Assembly (NCBI RefSeq): GCF_052180275.1 | Contig: NZ_CP197465.1 | Coordinates: forward strand, 1,922,001-1,986,000 | Length of the DNA stretch: 64,000 nucleotides | Direction: 5' to 3' | Source of the DNA: Kumtagia sp052180275 | GTDB taxonomy: Bacteria > Pseudomonadota > Alphaproteobacteria > Rhizobiales > Rhizobiaceae | Shown: positions 8,063 through 17,710 of the stretch, in pieces | Layout: each line of letters opens with the position of its first letter | Position numbering within the stretch: position 1 is the first letter of the stretch | Translations under genes and position numbers: made by a program | The notes under the pieces: model-generated | What the model was told of the DNA's origin: nothing | The model's database searches: none | What the model saw: the letters and a program-made list of their open reading frames with translations, nothing else

Positions 8063-9336
8063 GCGGTTTGGTATTTATCGGTTCCCTCCTTGGTGCGATG
8101 GGCATCGGGGTTCCCATTGCCTTCGCCCTGATGCTGTCGGGGGTCGCGATGATGCTGCTGATGGGAAATCTGGATGCGCAGATTCTGGCGCAACGACTGG
8201 TCAATGGCGCCGACAGCTATCCGCTGATGGCGATCCCGTTCTTTCTTATTGCGGGCGAGCTCATGAACGCAGGCGGACTCTCGCGCCGCATCGTGAACGT
8301 GGCCTTGGCGCTCGTCGGTCACATACGTGGTGGCCTCGGTTACGTGGTCATCGGCACGGGTCTGGTGCTCGCCAGCGTCTCCGGCTCCGCAATCGCGGAT
8401 ACGGCGACGCTCGCGGTCATGCTGGTCCCTCTGATGCGGGATGCGGGCTACCACATGGGTCGAGCCTCGGGCTTGATGGCGGCGACGGGCATCATCGCCC
8501 CTGTGATTCCGCCCTCTGTCGGGTTCATCATCCTGGGCGTCACCGCAAACATTTCCATCATCGGCCTGTTCTTCGCCGGAATCGTGCCGGGCCTCATGAT
8601 GGGGCTGAGCCTCATGGTCGCCTGGTGGTTCCTCTCCAAAAAGGAAACGGCCACGGTCCGGCTCAAACTGCCGCGCAGCGATATCCCGAAAACCATCATG
8701 ACCGCCGGGTGGGCGTTGATGATGCCGGTGATCATCCTGGCCGGACTGCGGTTCGGTGTCTTCACTCCCACGGAGGCCGGCGTCGTTGCCGCCTTCTATG
8801 CACTGTTCGTGGGGCTGTTTGTTTATCGGGAGCTGACACCGCGGCTGCTCTACGACGCGCTGCTCGCGGCAGGGCGCCTGACGGCAGTGATCATGCTTTT
8901 GGTGGCAGCCTCTATGATCTCCGGTTTCATGCTGACGATTTCCAATATGCCCGCCCAGCTTGTCAGTATCCTCGATCCATTCATCGACTCGCCGATCCTG
9001 CTGATGGGCATGATCGTCATAGCCGTCTTTGTTGTCGGCACGGCGCTCGATTTCGCACCCTGCATCACCATTCTGGTGCCAATCCTCATTCCGATCGTCA
9101 ATGCGGCCGGGATCGACCCGGTCTATTTCGGGGTCATCTTCATGATGGTCAACGCGGTCGGCCTGATCACGCCTCCTGTTGGAACGGTCCTCAACACGGT
9201 GTGCGGAATCAGCGGAGTTTCAATGGAGGCGGCTACAAAGGGGGCCATGCCCTACCTCGTGGTCCAGATGATCCTCATTGTGCTGCTGGTTCTGTTCCCG
9301 GCATTGGTGACCGTGCCGGCGAACTGGCTCCATTGA
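8059..9336 (+). CDS. dctM: TRAP transporter large permease (DctM)
   Basis: 425 aa, a standard DctM length, starting at GTG 8059 and overlapping the dctQ stop. It is very hydrophobic, with about 12 membrane segments. Family motifs include PLMAIPFFLIAGELMNAGGL, SVSGSAIADTA, ATGIIAPVIPPSVGFIILG and GLITPPVGTVLNTVCGIS. It forms the translocation channel of the TRAP carrier with DctQ. The cognate periplasmic receptor is probably the DctP encoded at 19087-20082. Substrate unknown; context suggests a hydroxy or keto acid handled by the nearby dehydrogenases. Confidence 0.93.
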   Translation: MSGLVFIGSLLGAMGIGVPIAFALMLSGVAMMLLMGNLDAQILAQRLVNGADSYPLMAIPFFLIAGELMNAGGLSRRIVNVALALVGHIRGGLGYVVIGTGLVLASVSGSAIADTATLAVMLVPLMRDAGYHMGRASGLMAATGIIAPVIPPSVGFIILGVTANISIIGLFFAGIVPGLMMGLSLMVAWWFLSKKETATVRLKLPRSDIPKTIMTAGWALMMPVIILAGLRFGVFTPTEAGVVAAFYALFVGLFVYRELTPRLLYDALLAAGRLTAVIMLLVAASMISGFMLTISNMPAQLVSILDPFIDSPILLMGMIVIAVFVVGTALDFAPCITILVPILIPIVNAAGIDPVYFGVIFMMVNAVGLITPPVGTVLNTVCGISGVSMEAATKGAMPYLVVQMILIVLLVLFPALVTVPANWLH

Positions 9337-9627
9337 GGCTCGAACCGTGGAGGAATTAGGCTGAACATTCGACGACGGCTTTTCCGCCCATGCGACACAG
9401 GGTCCCGACGAGGACGGAGGAGGCTCTGACGCGGGAGGAATTGCAGCCGCTGGCGCCGGTCGATGTCGAACCGGCGCACAAGCTCGAGCTATTTGGGTAG
9501 TTGCAGCTTACCTATGTCGATGCCGTGTATGGTGTGGGAAGCAGTGCTTTATGGTTGTCAGGCGCTTAATAGGACGGTGCTTTTCCGGGCATAGGGTGCC
9601 GGATGCAAGCCCGGGTGGAGTGTGTAG

Positions 9628-11862
9628 GTGAGGGTAGGTCGGCAGGGCGGCGCTCCAAATGCCTATGCCGTGTGGGTTCGCAGAAGCTCGGCGGCCTGCG
9701 CCATGATGGTATTAGCCGCATGTACCTCCGCTGGTGATTATCTTGAAGACGTTGCCGCGCGGCCGGATCCGCTGGACAAGGTCACGAACGCTGATTTGAG
9801 TGCGCGCAAGTCTTCCGGCGGCGGCTTTCTGTCGAAGCTCGGCTTCGGCCGCACGCAGAACAACCGGCAGGGTGAAGTATATTACGGCTACGGACAGCAG
9901 CTGACTGCCGGCGAGCGCCAGTCGCTCGAGCGGCTGAGCGGCGAAGAGTTCGAGGTCAATCTCGAGGAAGCCGAGATCAAGGTTGCCGCGCGGACCGTTC
10001 TCGGCGAAGTGCTTGGCATAAGCTATTCCATCGATCCCAGGGTCGCGGGCAGGGTTTCGATCACGACGTCGAGGCCTACGCCGGCCGCGGAAATCCTCAC
10101 CATGTTCGAGTCCGCGCTGCGCAGTAACGGCGTGGCCATGGTGCGCGAAAGCGACCGACTTCGGTTGATGCCCGCGGCCGATGCGATGGGAACCGCCGAA
10201 CTCGATCGGGGCACGACCATCCAACCCGGCTACGCCGTCACGGTGTTTCCCCTGAAAAACGTTTCCGCCAGCACGATCCTGCCGCTGCTCGAAAACTTCG
10301 TCGCCCGTCCCGGCATGGTGCGCGAGGATCCCAGCCGCAACGCGCTGATCTTCCAGGGGACGGCGGCGGAGCGGACCGCGGCGATCGAAGCAGCGCGCTC
10401 ATTTGACCAGGATTGGCTGGCGGAACAGTCGGTCGGTATTTTCCCCGTCAACAATTCCAGCGCGGCCGCCATGATGCCCGAACTGACCCGTGTGCTCGAC
10501 ATCGGGGAGGGCGGTCGCGGGCGCAACACGATCAGGGTCCAGCTGATCGAGCGCAGCAATGCGATTCTGGTGGTGGCGAAGACGCGCAACCAGTTGCAGC
10601 GCGCCGCAAGCTGGATCGAGCGGCTCGACAGGATGGACGCGGCTGCCTCCAATTTGCGGGTGTACAAGGTCCAGCACCTGCAGGCACGGCGCCTTGCGTC
10701 GATGGTCAACGAGATGTTCAACGGCGCCTCGGCATCGCCGGCATCGGAAGACCCGGCCTCGCAGTTTCCGCCCGGCTCGCAGGCCGACGGCCAGAATCAG
10801 AGCGCAGATGGCTCGCAGTTGGCCAATGCGACGCCAGATCAGCGCATGGCGGATAGCCTGCCGACCCCCGGTGGAAACACCGACCAGCCTTTTCCGAGCG
10901 CTGCCGGCGGCGGGTCGCAAGGCGGCGTGCGCATCACCGCGAACCCGGAAAACAACACCATTCTCATCTTCGCGCGGCCGGACCAGCAGCGGCTCATCGA
11001 ACAGGCCCTCGCCGCGCTCGACCGCCCACAGGAGCAGGTTGCCATCGAGGCGACGATCGCCGAGGTCACCCTGACCAACGAGTTGCGCTACGGCGTGCAG
11101 TTCTTCCTGAACTCCAAGGATCTTGGTTTGGGCGACAACAAAGGCTCGGTGGGCTTATTCACGGAAGCAGGCAAGGCTGTGCTGTCCAGAACCATTCCGG
11201 GGTTCAACCTCCTCCTCGGTTCGGACACCGAGCCGCGCGTCGTCATCGATGCGCTGCGCGGCGTTACCGAGGTCAAGGTGCTTTCCACGCCCTCGGTTGT
11301 GGTGCTCGACAACAAGCCCGCCTTGCTGCAGGTCGGTGACGAGATTCCGATCGTCACCCGCACCGCGCAGTCCATCACCGATCCGGAAGCGCCGATCGTC
11401 AACAACGTCGAGTTTCGAAATACCGGCGTGATCCTGAAGGTTCTGCCCCGGATCACCGGAAACGGCACGATCAGCCTCGTCATCGAACAGGAGATCAGCT
11501 CGGTCCAGCGCAGCCAGGCCCAGTCCCTGACGCCGACCATATCGCAACGAAAGGTCAGCTCGACCGTATCGGTCGCCAGCGGCCAGACCGTGATGCTCGG
11601 CGGACTGATCGCCGAACGCCAGCAGCGCGGCCGCGACGGCGTGCCGATTCTCAGCGACCTTCCGGTGATAGGCGAGGCGTTCCGGTCCAACCAGAATTCC
11701 GCGACGCGCACCGAACTCATCATCCTGATCCGTCCGCAGGTCATCCGCGACAGCATGGATGCGCAGCATGTGGCCGAGCAGATGCGGTCGCAATTGCGGC
11801 TGATGAACGAGCCTTCCAGGAACGTGCCGCTGCGGCGGCCGGCCAAGACGGTAATCGAATGA
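9628..11862 (+). CDS. gspD: Type II secretion secretin GspD
   Basis: 744-aa outer-membrane secretin that forms the exit pore of the T2SS. The N terminus has a lipoprotein signal ending in the lipobox LAAC (Cys about residue 32), so it may be self-targeting. N0-N3 domains follow (N0 about 97-180), with an Ala/Gly/Ser/Gln-rich N3 insert (about 370-430), then the secretin core: VEVKVLSTPSVV-like strand, VGDEIPIVTRT, SGQTVMLGGLIAE, and VPILSDLPVIGEAFRS near 675. A short S-domain-like tail follows. The prepilin peptidase gene starts inside the stop codon (ATGA). No gspC lies upstream. Confidence 0.93.
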   Translation: MRVGRQGGAPNAYAVWVRRSSAACAMMVLAACTSAGDYLEDVAARPDPLDKVTNADLSARKSSGGGFLSKLGFGRTQNNRQGEVYYGYGQQLTAGERQSLERLSGEEFEVNLEEAEIKVAARTVLGEVLGISYSIDPRVAGRVSITTSRPTPAAEILTMFESALRSNGVAMVRESDRLRLMPAADAMGTAELDRGTTIQPGYAVTVFPLKNVSASTILPLLENFVARPGMVREDPSRNALIFQGTAAERTAAIEAARSFDQDWLAEQSVGIFPVNNSSAAAMMPELTRVLDIGEGGRGRNTIRVQLIERSNAILVVAKTRNQLQRAASWIERLDRMDAAASNLRVYKVQHLQARRLASMVNEMFNGASASPASEDPASQFPPGSQADGQNQSADGSQLANATPDQRMADSLPTPGGNTDQPFPSAAGGGSQGGVRITANPENNTILIFARPDQQRLIEQALAALDRPQEQVAIEATIAEVTLTNELRYGVQFFLNSKDLGLGDNKGSVGLFTEAGKAVLSRTIPGFNLLLGSDTEPRVVIDALRGVTEVKVLSTPSVVVLDNKPALLQVGDEIPIVTRTAQSITDPEAPIVNNVEFRNTGVILKVLPRITGNGTISLVIEQEISSVQRSQAQSLTPTISQRKVSSTVSVASGQTVMLGGLIAERQQRGRDGVPILSDLPVIGEAFRSNQNSATRTELIILIRPQVIRDSMDAQHVAEQMRSQLRLMNEPSRNVPLRRPAKTVIE

Positions 11863-12419
11863 AGCTTCTGAGGGCGCGGCGGCGGTCTACCGCCGCCGTG
11901 GCATTCACGCTCGCCGTCGGTACCGTGCCCGCTGTCATCGGAAGCCCCGCATTCTTCGTCGCGTCGACGCTTGCACTATGCTTTCTGGCAGCGGCAATCG
12001 CGGTCCACGATCTTGCGTCTTTGCTCATTCCTGACCGCTACACTGCTGGAATCTTGGTCGTCGCACTCGCCGACTGGTGGTTCCAGTCGGGCGATTTCGC
12101 CGCGCTGGTCTGGCGCATCGTGCCCGGGGGCGCGCTAATGCTTCTGCTGTGTCTGTTCGACGTAGCGTACGGGAGGCTGCGTGGCCGCGACGGCATCGGC
12201 TTCGGCGACATCAAGCTGATCGGTGTATCCGCCGCCTTGGTCGGGCTGGCCGGCGTCGGCGCCCAGATCATGCTTGCTTCGGTCGCGGCGCTCATCTTCA
12301 GCGTCATCCGCGCGGTTCGCCTGCGCCGCCCGCTCCGAGGCGCGGCGCGAGTTCCGTTTGGAACGTTTCTCGCGCCAGCACTGGTCGTCGTCTGGGCGTG
12401 GCTGCCCGCCGCATGGTGA
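11859..12419 (+). CDS. Prepilin peptidase, A24 family, without methylase domain
   Basis: 186-aa polytopic membrane protein with the two catalytic aspartates of type IV prepilin peptidases: Asp in AVHDLASLLIPD and Asp in the GFGDIKL motif. It lacks the N-terminal cysteine-containing methyltransferase region of full PilD/GspO and so resembles the short CpaA/TadV-type enzymes. Because it sits between gspD and gspK, it probably cleaves the pseudopilin leaders of this system (GspO role). The 4-base overlap with gspD shows translational coupling. Confidence 0.87.
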   Translation: MKLLRARRRSTAAVAFTLAVGTVPAVIGSPAFFVASTLALCFLAAAIAVHDLASLLIPDRYTAGILVVALADWWFQSGDFAALVWRIVPGGALMLLLCLFDVAYGRLRGRDGIGFGDIKLIGVSAALVGLAGVGAQIMLASVAALIFSVIRAVRLRRPLRGAARVPFGTFLAPALVVVWAWLPAAW

Positions 12420-12524
12420 TCACATTGCTCAAGCCGCGGAAGGCAAAGTCTTGATTACGCCGGGATGGTGGCCTCACCTTTCATGGCGAAGCATGGGGCC
12501 GAAATGGGTCTTGCGGCGGTGGGC

Positions 12525-13403
12525 ATGAACTCGGGAACGAACCGGCGGGGTGCAATCCTTGTCAGCGTGCTGTGGATTCTGATTTTCCTGGGGTTCCTTG
12601 CCGTCATCCTTCGTATGCAGATGACCGGGGTGGTGGCCAGCGTGCGCGTCACGGAAGACAAGGCGTCGGCGCGCATTCTGGCTGAAGCCGGACTGTCGCA
12701 GGCCGCTGCCGAGATTCGCGCAGGCCCGCCGGACGGTGTTGGCACGCTGAGCGATCAGATATCGTCCACGATCACCCTGCCGGCCGGGGTCGCTTCCGTC
12801 TCTGCGACAAATGAAGCCTTGCGGATCGATCTCAACACCGCCGAGCGGCCGCTGATCGTTGGCGCGTTGCGAGCCGCCGGCGCCGCTCCCGCAACTGCGG
12901 ACGATCTGGCGACAAAGATCATCGGCCACCGCTCCGGGCCGAATCCGCTGAACGGAGAGCCGGCCGGTTCCGAACCGCATCAGGCTGGAAACGACACGAA
13001 GCTGTTTCAGACGGTCTCCGAACTCGCCGCCTTCCCGGGGATAACGCCTGACATGGCCATCGCCATCGAACCCTATGTCACCGTCTCCTCCGGCTTGGCC
13101 GGCGTTCGCCTGGAAGCGCTCGATGATGCACTGCTGGGCGACATTCCCGGCCTGCCGCCGTCGGTGCGAAAGGCGATCGGGGATTTCCACGCTGGCCGTC
13201 TGTCGCGCGAGCAACTCGACCAGTCGTTGGCGGGGGTGACCTTCAACACGCCGGCGCAGGCACCGAGCTGGCGCGTCGATCTCAGGACGACACTGCAGTC
13301 GGGCTACAGCGAATCGTTCGAGGCATTGATGCTTGTATCGAACGCGGACGAGGCCCCCTACAGAGTGCTTGGCTGGCGTCGCGCGGCGATTGAGCTGGAA
13401 TGA
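12525..13403 (+). CDS. gspK: Type II secretion minor pseudopilin GspK
   Basis: About 292 aa from ATG 12525 (MNSGTNRRG); the frame is open to 12465. It has the prepilin-type leader RRG followed by AILVSVLWILIFLGFLAVI, a hydrophobic N-terminal helix, and a large periplasmic domain including LRIDLNTAERPLI and a helix-hairpin-helix-like AFPGITPDMAIAIEPYVTV. GspK caps the pseudopilus tip with GspI and GspJ, neither of which is present here. It is the last T2SS gene in the window; the next gene is on the other strand. Confidence 0.85.
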   Translation: MNSGTNRRGAILVSVLWILIFLGFLAVILRMQMTGVVASVRVTEDKASARILAEAGLSQAAAEIRAGPPDGVGTLSDQISSTITLPAGVASVSATNEALRIDLNTAERPLIVGALRAAGAAPATADDLATKIIGHRSGPNPLNGEPAGSEPHQAGNDTKLFQTVSELAAFPGITPDMAIAIEPYVTVSSGLAGVRLEALDDALLGDIPGLPPSVRKAIGDFHAGRLSREQLDQSLAGVTFNTPAQAPSWRVDLRTTLQSGYSESFEALMLVSNADEAPYRVLGWRRAAIELE

Positions 13404-13438
13404 ATGCTCCTGCGGTGCCGGCGGCCGGCCGCGGGGCC

Positions 13439-14185
13439 TCAAAGCCCCCCGGACACCGTGATCAGGGTGCCTGTCATGAACCCGGAGCCGGGAGACGCGA
13501 GCATCAGGGCAGCGCGCGCGATGTCCTCGGGCTCCGCGATGCGCCCCATGGGCGTTGCCGCGGCAATCCTGGCTGGGCGCTCCGGATTTCCGCCTTGCGT
13601 GTGTATCCGCGTGTTGGTGGTCCCGACACGGATGGCATTGACGCGGATGCCCTCGGGTGCCAGCTCCTTGCCCGCGCCGAAGGTGATGGATTCCACTGCC
13701 CCTTTGGTGGCGGCGTAGTGGACATATTCGTTGGGGCTGCCGAGGAAGGCGGCCAGCGACGACATGTTCACGATCGTCCCGCCCTGGCCGCCCCTGCGGG
13801 TGGACATGCGTTTTGCGGCCTCCTGGATACAGTACATGACGCCGAAGACGTTTATCCTGAAGGCGGTCTCCAGCACCGCAGGCTGCAACTCCTCTATCCT
13901 GCCGGCTTTCCCAATGATCCCGGCATTGTTGACCAGGCAGGTCACTCGCCCAAGTTCATCGTCGCAGGCGCTGAACAGCGCCTGGATATCCTCCCTCTTG
14001 CCCACGTCTCCCTGCACGGCGATGGCACGGGCGCCAGCGGTCTTGCAGGCCTCGACTACTTCGGACGCTGCGGCGGTGTCCGAAAGATAGTTTATGCAAA
14101 CATCATAGCCTTCGGCGGCGAACAGCCGAGCCGTTGCGGCGCCGATGCCGTGGCTCGCGCCCGTCACGATTACAATAGGTCTCAC
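13439..14185 (-). CDS. SDR family oxidoreductase (locus 1)
   Basis: 248-aa classical short-chain dehydrogenase. It has the cofactor motif TGASHGIG near the N terminus, NNAG, the catalytic Ser in VNMSSLAAF and YxxxK in VHYAATKGAV, and ends GTLITVSGGL. A Rossmann basic/acidic discriminator is not obvious. The start is a GTG at 14185 preceded by GAGGAG 8 bases away. It lies 40 bases downstream of the iron alcohol dehydrogenase on the same strand, so both probably share the promoter with IclR operator site 2. It may oxidise the same substrate series. Confidence 0.88.
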   Translation of the reverse strand: MRPIVIVTGASHGIGAATARLFAAEGYDVCINYLSDTAAASEVVEACKTAGARAIAVQGDVGKREDIQALFSACDDELGRVTCLVNNAGIIGKAGRIEELQPAVLETAFRINVFGVMYCIQEAAKRMSTRRGGQGGTIVNMSSLAAFLGSPNEYVHYAATKGAVESITFGAGKELAPEGIRVNAIRVGTTNTRIHTQGGNPERPARIAAATPMGRIAEPEDIARAALMLASPGSGFMTGTLITVSGGL

Positions 14186-14225
14186 GGAATCAACTCCTCG
14201 ATCCTTGTCTGCGAGCGTTCTCAGC

Positions 14226-15353
14226 TCAGAAAACGGCCTCGAGGATCGCGGCATAGTCTTCCTTGGTCAGGGGACGTGGATTGGTGGGGTGACTGTGGTC
14301 TGCAAGGGCTCGCTCACACACCCAATCGATGACGTGGCGGGGCACCCCCAGTTCGGACAATCTGGGTGTAATGCCCAATCGACTGTTCAACTCGTCCAGT
14401 GCGTCTGCGAGGGTTGTTCCTTCAAGTCCCGCCAGGCTTTCGAGGTGGCTGACCTTCTTGGCGACTGCTTCAACGTCCACGTTCCATCGAAGGACGGTCG
14501 GCATCAGGATGGCGTTGAGCGTTCCATGATGAAGCTTCGCCTCCTTGAGACCGCCCAGCGCATGGCTCAGCGCATGGACGGCTCCGAGACCCTTCTGGAA
14601 CGTCATACCGCCTTCCAGGGCGCCCATCATGAGCTCGGTCCGCGCCTCGGCGTTCGCACCATCTGCGTACGCAACAGGCAAAGCCTTCCAGATGCGCTTG
14701 AAGCCGTCCGTGGCGATTGCCTCGGCGGGCGGGTTGAAGCGAGGGGACAGGTACGTTTCGATACAGTGCGACAGTGCGTCGAGACCTGTCGAGGCCGTCA
14801 GACCCGGAGGAAGCCCCATCGTCAATGCCGGGTCGCAGACCGCCCTGCGCGGGATCAGGAACGGGCTGATGACGCCGAGCTTTCGGCCGTCATCCAGCGT
14901 GATCAGTGCCGCGCGCCCAACTTCGGACCCCGTGCCAGCCGTGGTCGGAATGGCTACCAGCGGCGCCACCGCGCTCGTGATGCGTGCCACGCCACCCAGG
15001 ATCGCCGCGTAACGCTCAAGTTCGCCATCATGCGTGGCGAGCAGCGCCACGCCTTTGGCCAGGTCGATCGGAGAGCCCCCACCGATCGCCACGACCCCAT
15101 CGCAGCCGCCTTGCCTGTATAGCTCGAGGCCAACAGCGACTGCGCTCTCGGTCGGGTTGGTGGGAACGTCCAGGAAGACCGGCGCCGTTTTCAGGAACGC
15201 GAAACACGCGCGCTCAAGCAAACCGGCAGACTTGATGCCGTGATCGCTGATCACCAGAGGGCGCGACACGCCGAGGTCGCGCAAAATTTCTTCCAATAAC
15301 TCGGACGCCCCAAGACCGAAGCTGATGTTTGTTAGATAGTTTATAGTATGCAC
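14226..15353 (-). CDS. Iron-containing alcohol dehydrogenase
   Basis: 375-aa group III metal-dependent alcohol dehydrogenase. Seen are the nucleotide motif GGGSPIDLAKG, IPTTAGTGSEV, and the metal-binding helices with DALSHCIETYLS and HALSHALGGL plus a later LHHGTLNA. The start is placed at GTG 15353 (VHTINYLTN), preceded by AAGGAGAG at 7 bases; the open frame continues to 15530 through the operator region and is probably untranslated. Relatives include maleylacetate reductases and lactaldehyde/1,3-propanediol dehydrogenases, so the substrate is open. Confidence 0.88.
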   Translation of the reverse strand: MHTINYLTNISFGLGASELLEEILRDLGVSRPLVISDHGIKSAGLLERACFAFLKTAPVFLDVPTNPTESAVAVGLELYRQGGCDGVVAIGGGSPIDLAKGVALLATHDGELERYAAILGGVARITSAVAPLVAIPTTAGTGSEVGRAALITLDDGRKLGVISPFLIPRRAVCDPALTMGLPPGLTASTGLDALSHCIETYLSPRFNPPAEAIATDGFKRIWKALPVAYADGANAEARTELMMGALEGGMTFQKGLGAVHALSHALGGLKEAKLHHGTLNAILMPTVLRWNVDVEAVAKKVSHLESLAGLEGTTLADALDELNSRLGITPRLSELGVPRHVIDWVCERALADHSHPTNPRPLTKEDYAAILEAVF

Positions 15354-15469
15354 GCTGCCACTCTCCTTGATATTCCGCCCATCTGCATTGCTGCAGCCAC
15401 CGTCTGGCATTCGGCATGCATCGTTAGCCGGCACATACAAAGCAGGACTACCGACACATCTGACCATTA

Positions 15470-15488
15470 TATGGACACCCTGCCCATA
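15470..15488. promoter_or_regulatory. Probable IclR operator, site 2
   Basis: TATGGACA-CCC-TGCCCATA, one base off the symmetric site 1. It lies about 117 bases upstream of the alcohol dehydrogenase GTG on the minus strand. Confidence 0.68.
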
Positions 15489-15530
15489 CATGTGTAGGCG
15501 GAACTCTTCGCTTGTCAAGCTCCGCCTCAC

Positions 15531-16249
15531 GGCCAGGGTGATTCAATTCACCGCATAGCGGACTGGAGAGGAAGCGGGTTTTGAAGCATTCTCTGATTTG
15601 GGGGATGCGGATGGGAACGTTGTGGTCAACGCTTGAGGCGCTTCCCGACCGTCGAACACGCAAGGGCTGGCGTTATCCTTTGGCGTCGATAGTTGGGCTG
15701 TCGTTTGCAGCGATGCTGTCTGGCGCCAACGACCTTCTGTCGATTTGCCGGTGGGGCAAGCGTTTGACGCCGAAAGCGCTTGAGATGCTGGGATCGATCG
15801 CGGACGCACGCCCTGCCATTCGACCTATCACTATATTTTCCAATCGATCTCGGCGGCGGACCTGGAGCGGGCGCTGGGCGGGCTTGTGCTGGCCGAGGGA
15901 CCGCTCGGTCATGTCGCCATCGACGGCAGGCGGCTGCGCGGCAGGTCGTCTACGCCATAACCTCCATTGCACCCGAGGCCATGGACGCCGAAGCCTTGCT
16001 CGACCTCGCCCGCGCCCATTGGCAGATCGAGAACAGGCTCTTCCGTGTCCGCGACGGAACCTCGCCGAGGACGCCTGCGGCGTCCGATCCGGCAACGCCC
16101 CCCGCAGCCCTCGCGCATCTGCGCGACGCTTCGCTCTCCCTCATCCGAAAACGCAACCTCAAAACCAAACCCGCTCGCGAGGCTTTCGCCGCCAACCCAA
16201 AGGCTGCAATCCGAGCGGTCATCAACTCATGAATTGAATTGCCGTGGCC
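15531..16249 (+). mobile_element. Internally deleted ISAs1-family insertion sequence
   Basis: About 719 bp bounded by inverted repeats. The left end (15531-15550) reads GGCCAGGGTGATTCAATTCA. The right end, read inward from 16249 to 16230, is GGCCACGGCAATTCAATTCA, with 3 mismatches in 20. Intact ISAs1 elements are about 1.2 kb, so roughly 0.5 kb is missing. It separates the alcohol dehydrogenase promoter from the D-2-hydroxyacid dehydrogenase. No clear target duplication was seen. Confidence 0.75.
15581..16232 (+). pseudogene. Broken ISAs1 transposase
   Basis: The N-terminal part (frame from 15581) has LWSTLEALPDRRTRKGWRYP and VGLSFAAMLSGANDL, typical of ISAs1 transposases. The C-terminal part is in another frame: VVYAITSIAPEAMDAEALL, then ARAHWQIENRLFRVRDGT. 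The central catalytic region is deleted and the two parts are out of frame, so no active transposase can be made. Confidence 0.82.
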
Positions 16250-16617
16250 TCACGGTTGCGGCGAGACCGCCATCTTGACAAAGAGGCTGCACAGCTTTAC
16301 CCGACTTGTGGGCAAAATGGCCACATTATGGTCACGTGAATGACGGTCTTGGAGGAGACGGTTTAGGACCGCCGGCATGCCGGTCTGGCCGGCGCGCAGC
16401 AGGGGCTGCGAACTCGCAACAAGGAGAGGAGATTTCTTCAACGGCAAAAGACGATCCGACACAGGATCCTTCGTGCGACGCCTGCAAGCGGGGCGAGAGC
16501 CGGCGTCAAACTTCGGCGCGCCGTCAGAGCTCGGTCCACAAGCGTCCCGCGCAACGAAAAGACATTCATCTGCGGCCGTTCGTACCGGAAGCAACACCCG
16601 AATCGGAAGGAAGACCG

Positions 16618-17562
16618 TTGTCAAAACCCGCTGCCACCGTGTTGATCCCAGGCTGGATGCATGAGCATGCCCGGTGCACGCTCAGAACGCATTTCAACCT
16701 TGTCGAAACGCCTGACGGTGACGTTCAGGCGCATCTGTCCGAGGTAGAGCGGGCTGCAATCCGTGGCGTGGCCTGTCGCGCCAGGATCGATCGGCAGTTC
16801 ATCGACGCCCTTCCCAACCTCGAGATCATCGCCAGCTACGGCGTCGGCTACGACGCGGTGGACGCTGCCTACGCACGCACCAGGAACATCGTCGTCACGA
16901 ACACCCCTGATGTCCTGAACGAAGAGGTCGCCGACCTTACGTTGGGGCTCCTTATCAGTGTCGTGCGCGAGATACCCAAGGCCGCAGCCTTTGTTCGCGA
17001 GGGCCGGTGGAAATCATCGGATTATCCCCTCAGCCGCCTGACGCTTCGTAACCGCAAGGTCGGCATCTACGGGATGGGGCGAATCGGCCGCTGCATCGCC
17101 CGTCGAATTGAAGCATTCGGGCTTTCCATTGCCTATCACAGCCGGCGCCCGGCGGACGGAGTCGCGTACGACTACTTTCCTTCATTGGTTGGACTCGCCA
17201 CTGCCGTCGACGTCCTGATCTCCATCGTTCCCGGCGACCCGTCGACTGCTAGGAGTGTGAACGCCGAGGTGTTGTCCGCGCTCGGGCCTGACGGCGTATT
17301 CATCAATGTCGGCCGCGGAACCGTCGTGGACGAGGATGCCCTGATCAGCGCCCTGCGCACGGGAACCATTGCCGCCGCCGGCCTCGATGTGCTCGCGGAT
17401 GAGCCCAACGTCTCCGATGACCTGCTGGCGCTCGATAACCTGACGATCCTGCCGCACATCGGTTCGGCGTCGGTCGGCACGCGCACCGCAATGGCGGATC
17501 TGGTGGCCCAGAACGTGATCGCCTGGTTCCGGAGCGGAGCTGCGCTCACACCCGTACCCTAG
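16618..17562 (+). CDS. D-isomer-specific 2-hydroxyacid dehydrogenase
   Basis: About 314 aa from TTG 16618, chosen because AAGGAAG lies a few bases upstream; the frame is open to 16306 but that extension has no family similarity. It has the NAD(P)-binding GMGRIGRCIARR, catalytic Arg in INVGRGTVVDE, Glu in LADEPNV and His in LPHIGSAS. The SxRR stretch (YHSRRPADG) after the second Rossmann strand suggests NADP use, as in glyoxylate/hydroxypyruvate reductases. It is transcribed toward the bicupin gene and probably acts on the 2-keto or 2-hydroxy acid of this catabolic locus. Confidence 0.9.
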   Translation: MSKPAATVLIPGWMHEHARCTLRTHFNLVETPDGDVQAHLSEVERAAIRGVACRARIDRQFIDALPNLEIIASYGVGYDAVDAAYARTRNIVVTNTPDVLNEEVADLTLGLLISVVREIPKAAAFVREGRWKSSDYPLSRLTLRNRKVGIYGMGRIGRCIARRIEAFGLSIAYHSRRPADGVAYDYFPSLVGLATAVDVLISIVPGDPSTARSVNAEVLSALGPDGVFINVGRGTVVDEDALISALRTGTIAAAGLDVLADEPNVSDDLLALDNLTILPHIGSASVGTRTAMADLVAQNVIAWFRSGAALTPVP

Positions 17563-17710
17563 GCGGCATCCGATCGGTCGCCGGGCCTCGAACACCGCCA
17601 GCGGCGGCAGCGGCCCCAACATTAACCCAAGTGGCCGGCATATGACCAATGGCCTGGAAGCACGGCGAAGAAGCGTTGACAATCTGTTAATAGTCTGGCC
17701 ATCATAAGTA

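Noticed and set aside
7950..9359. 469-aa open frame overlapping dctM
   Set aside because: Low-complexity translation in the wrong frame of a clear DctM gene.
17676..17708. TTGACA at 17676 as a sigma-70 promoter of the bicupin gene
   Set aside because: No acceptable -10 box at 16-18 bases; the nearest TA-rich hexamer is about 21 bases away.
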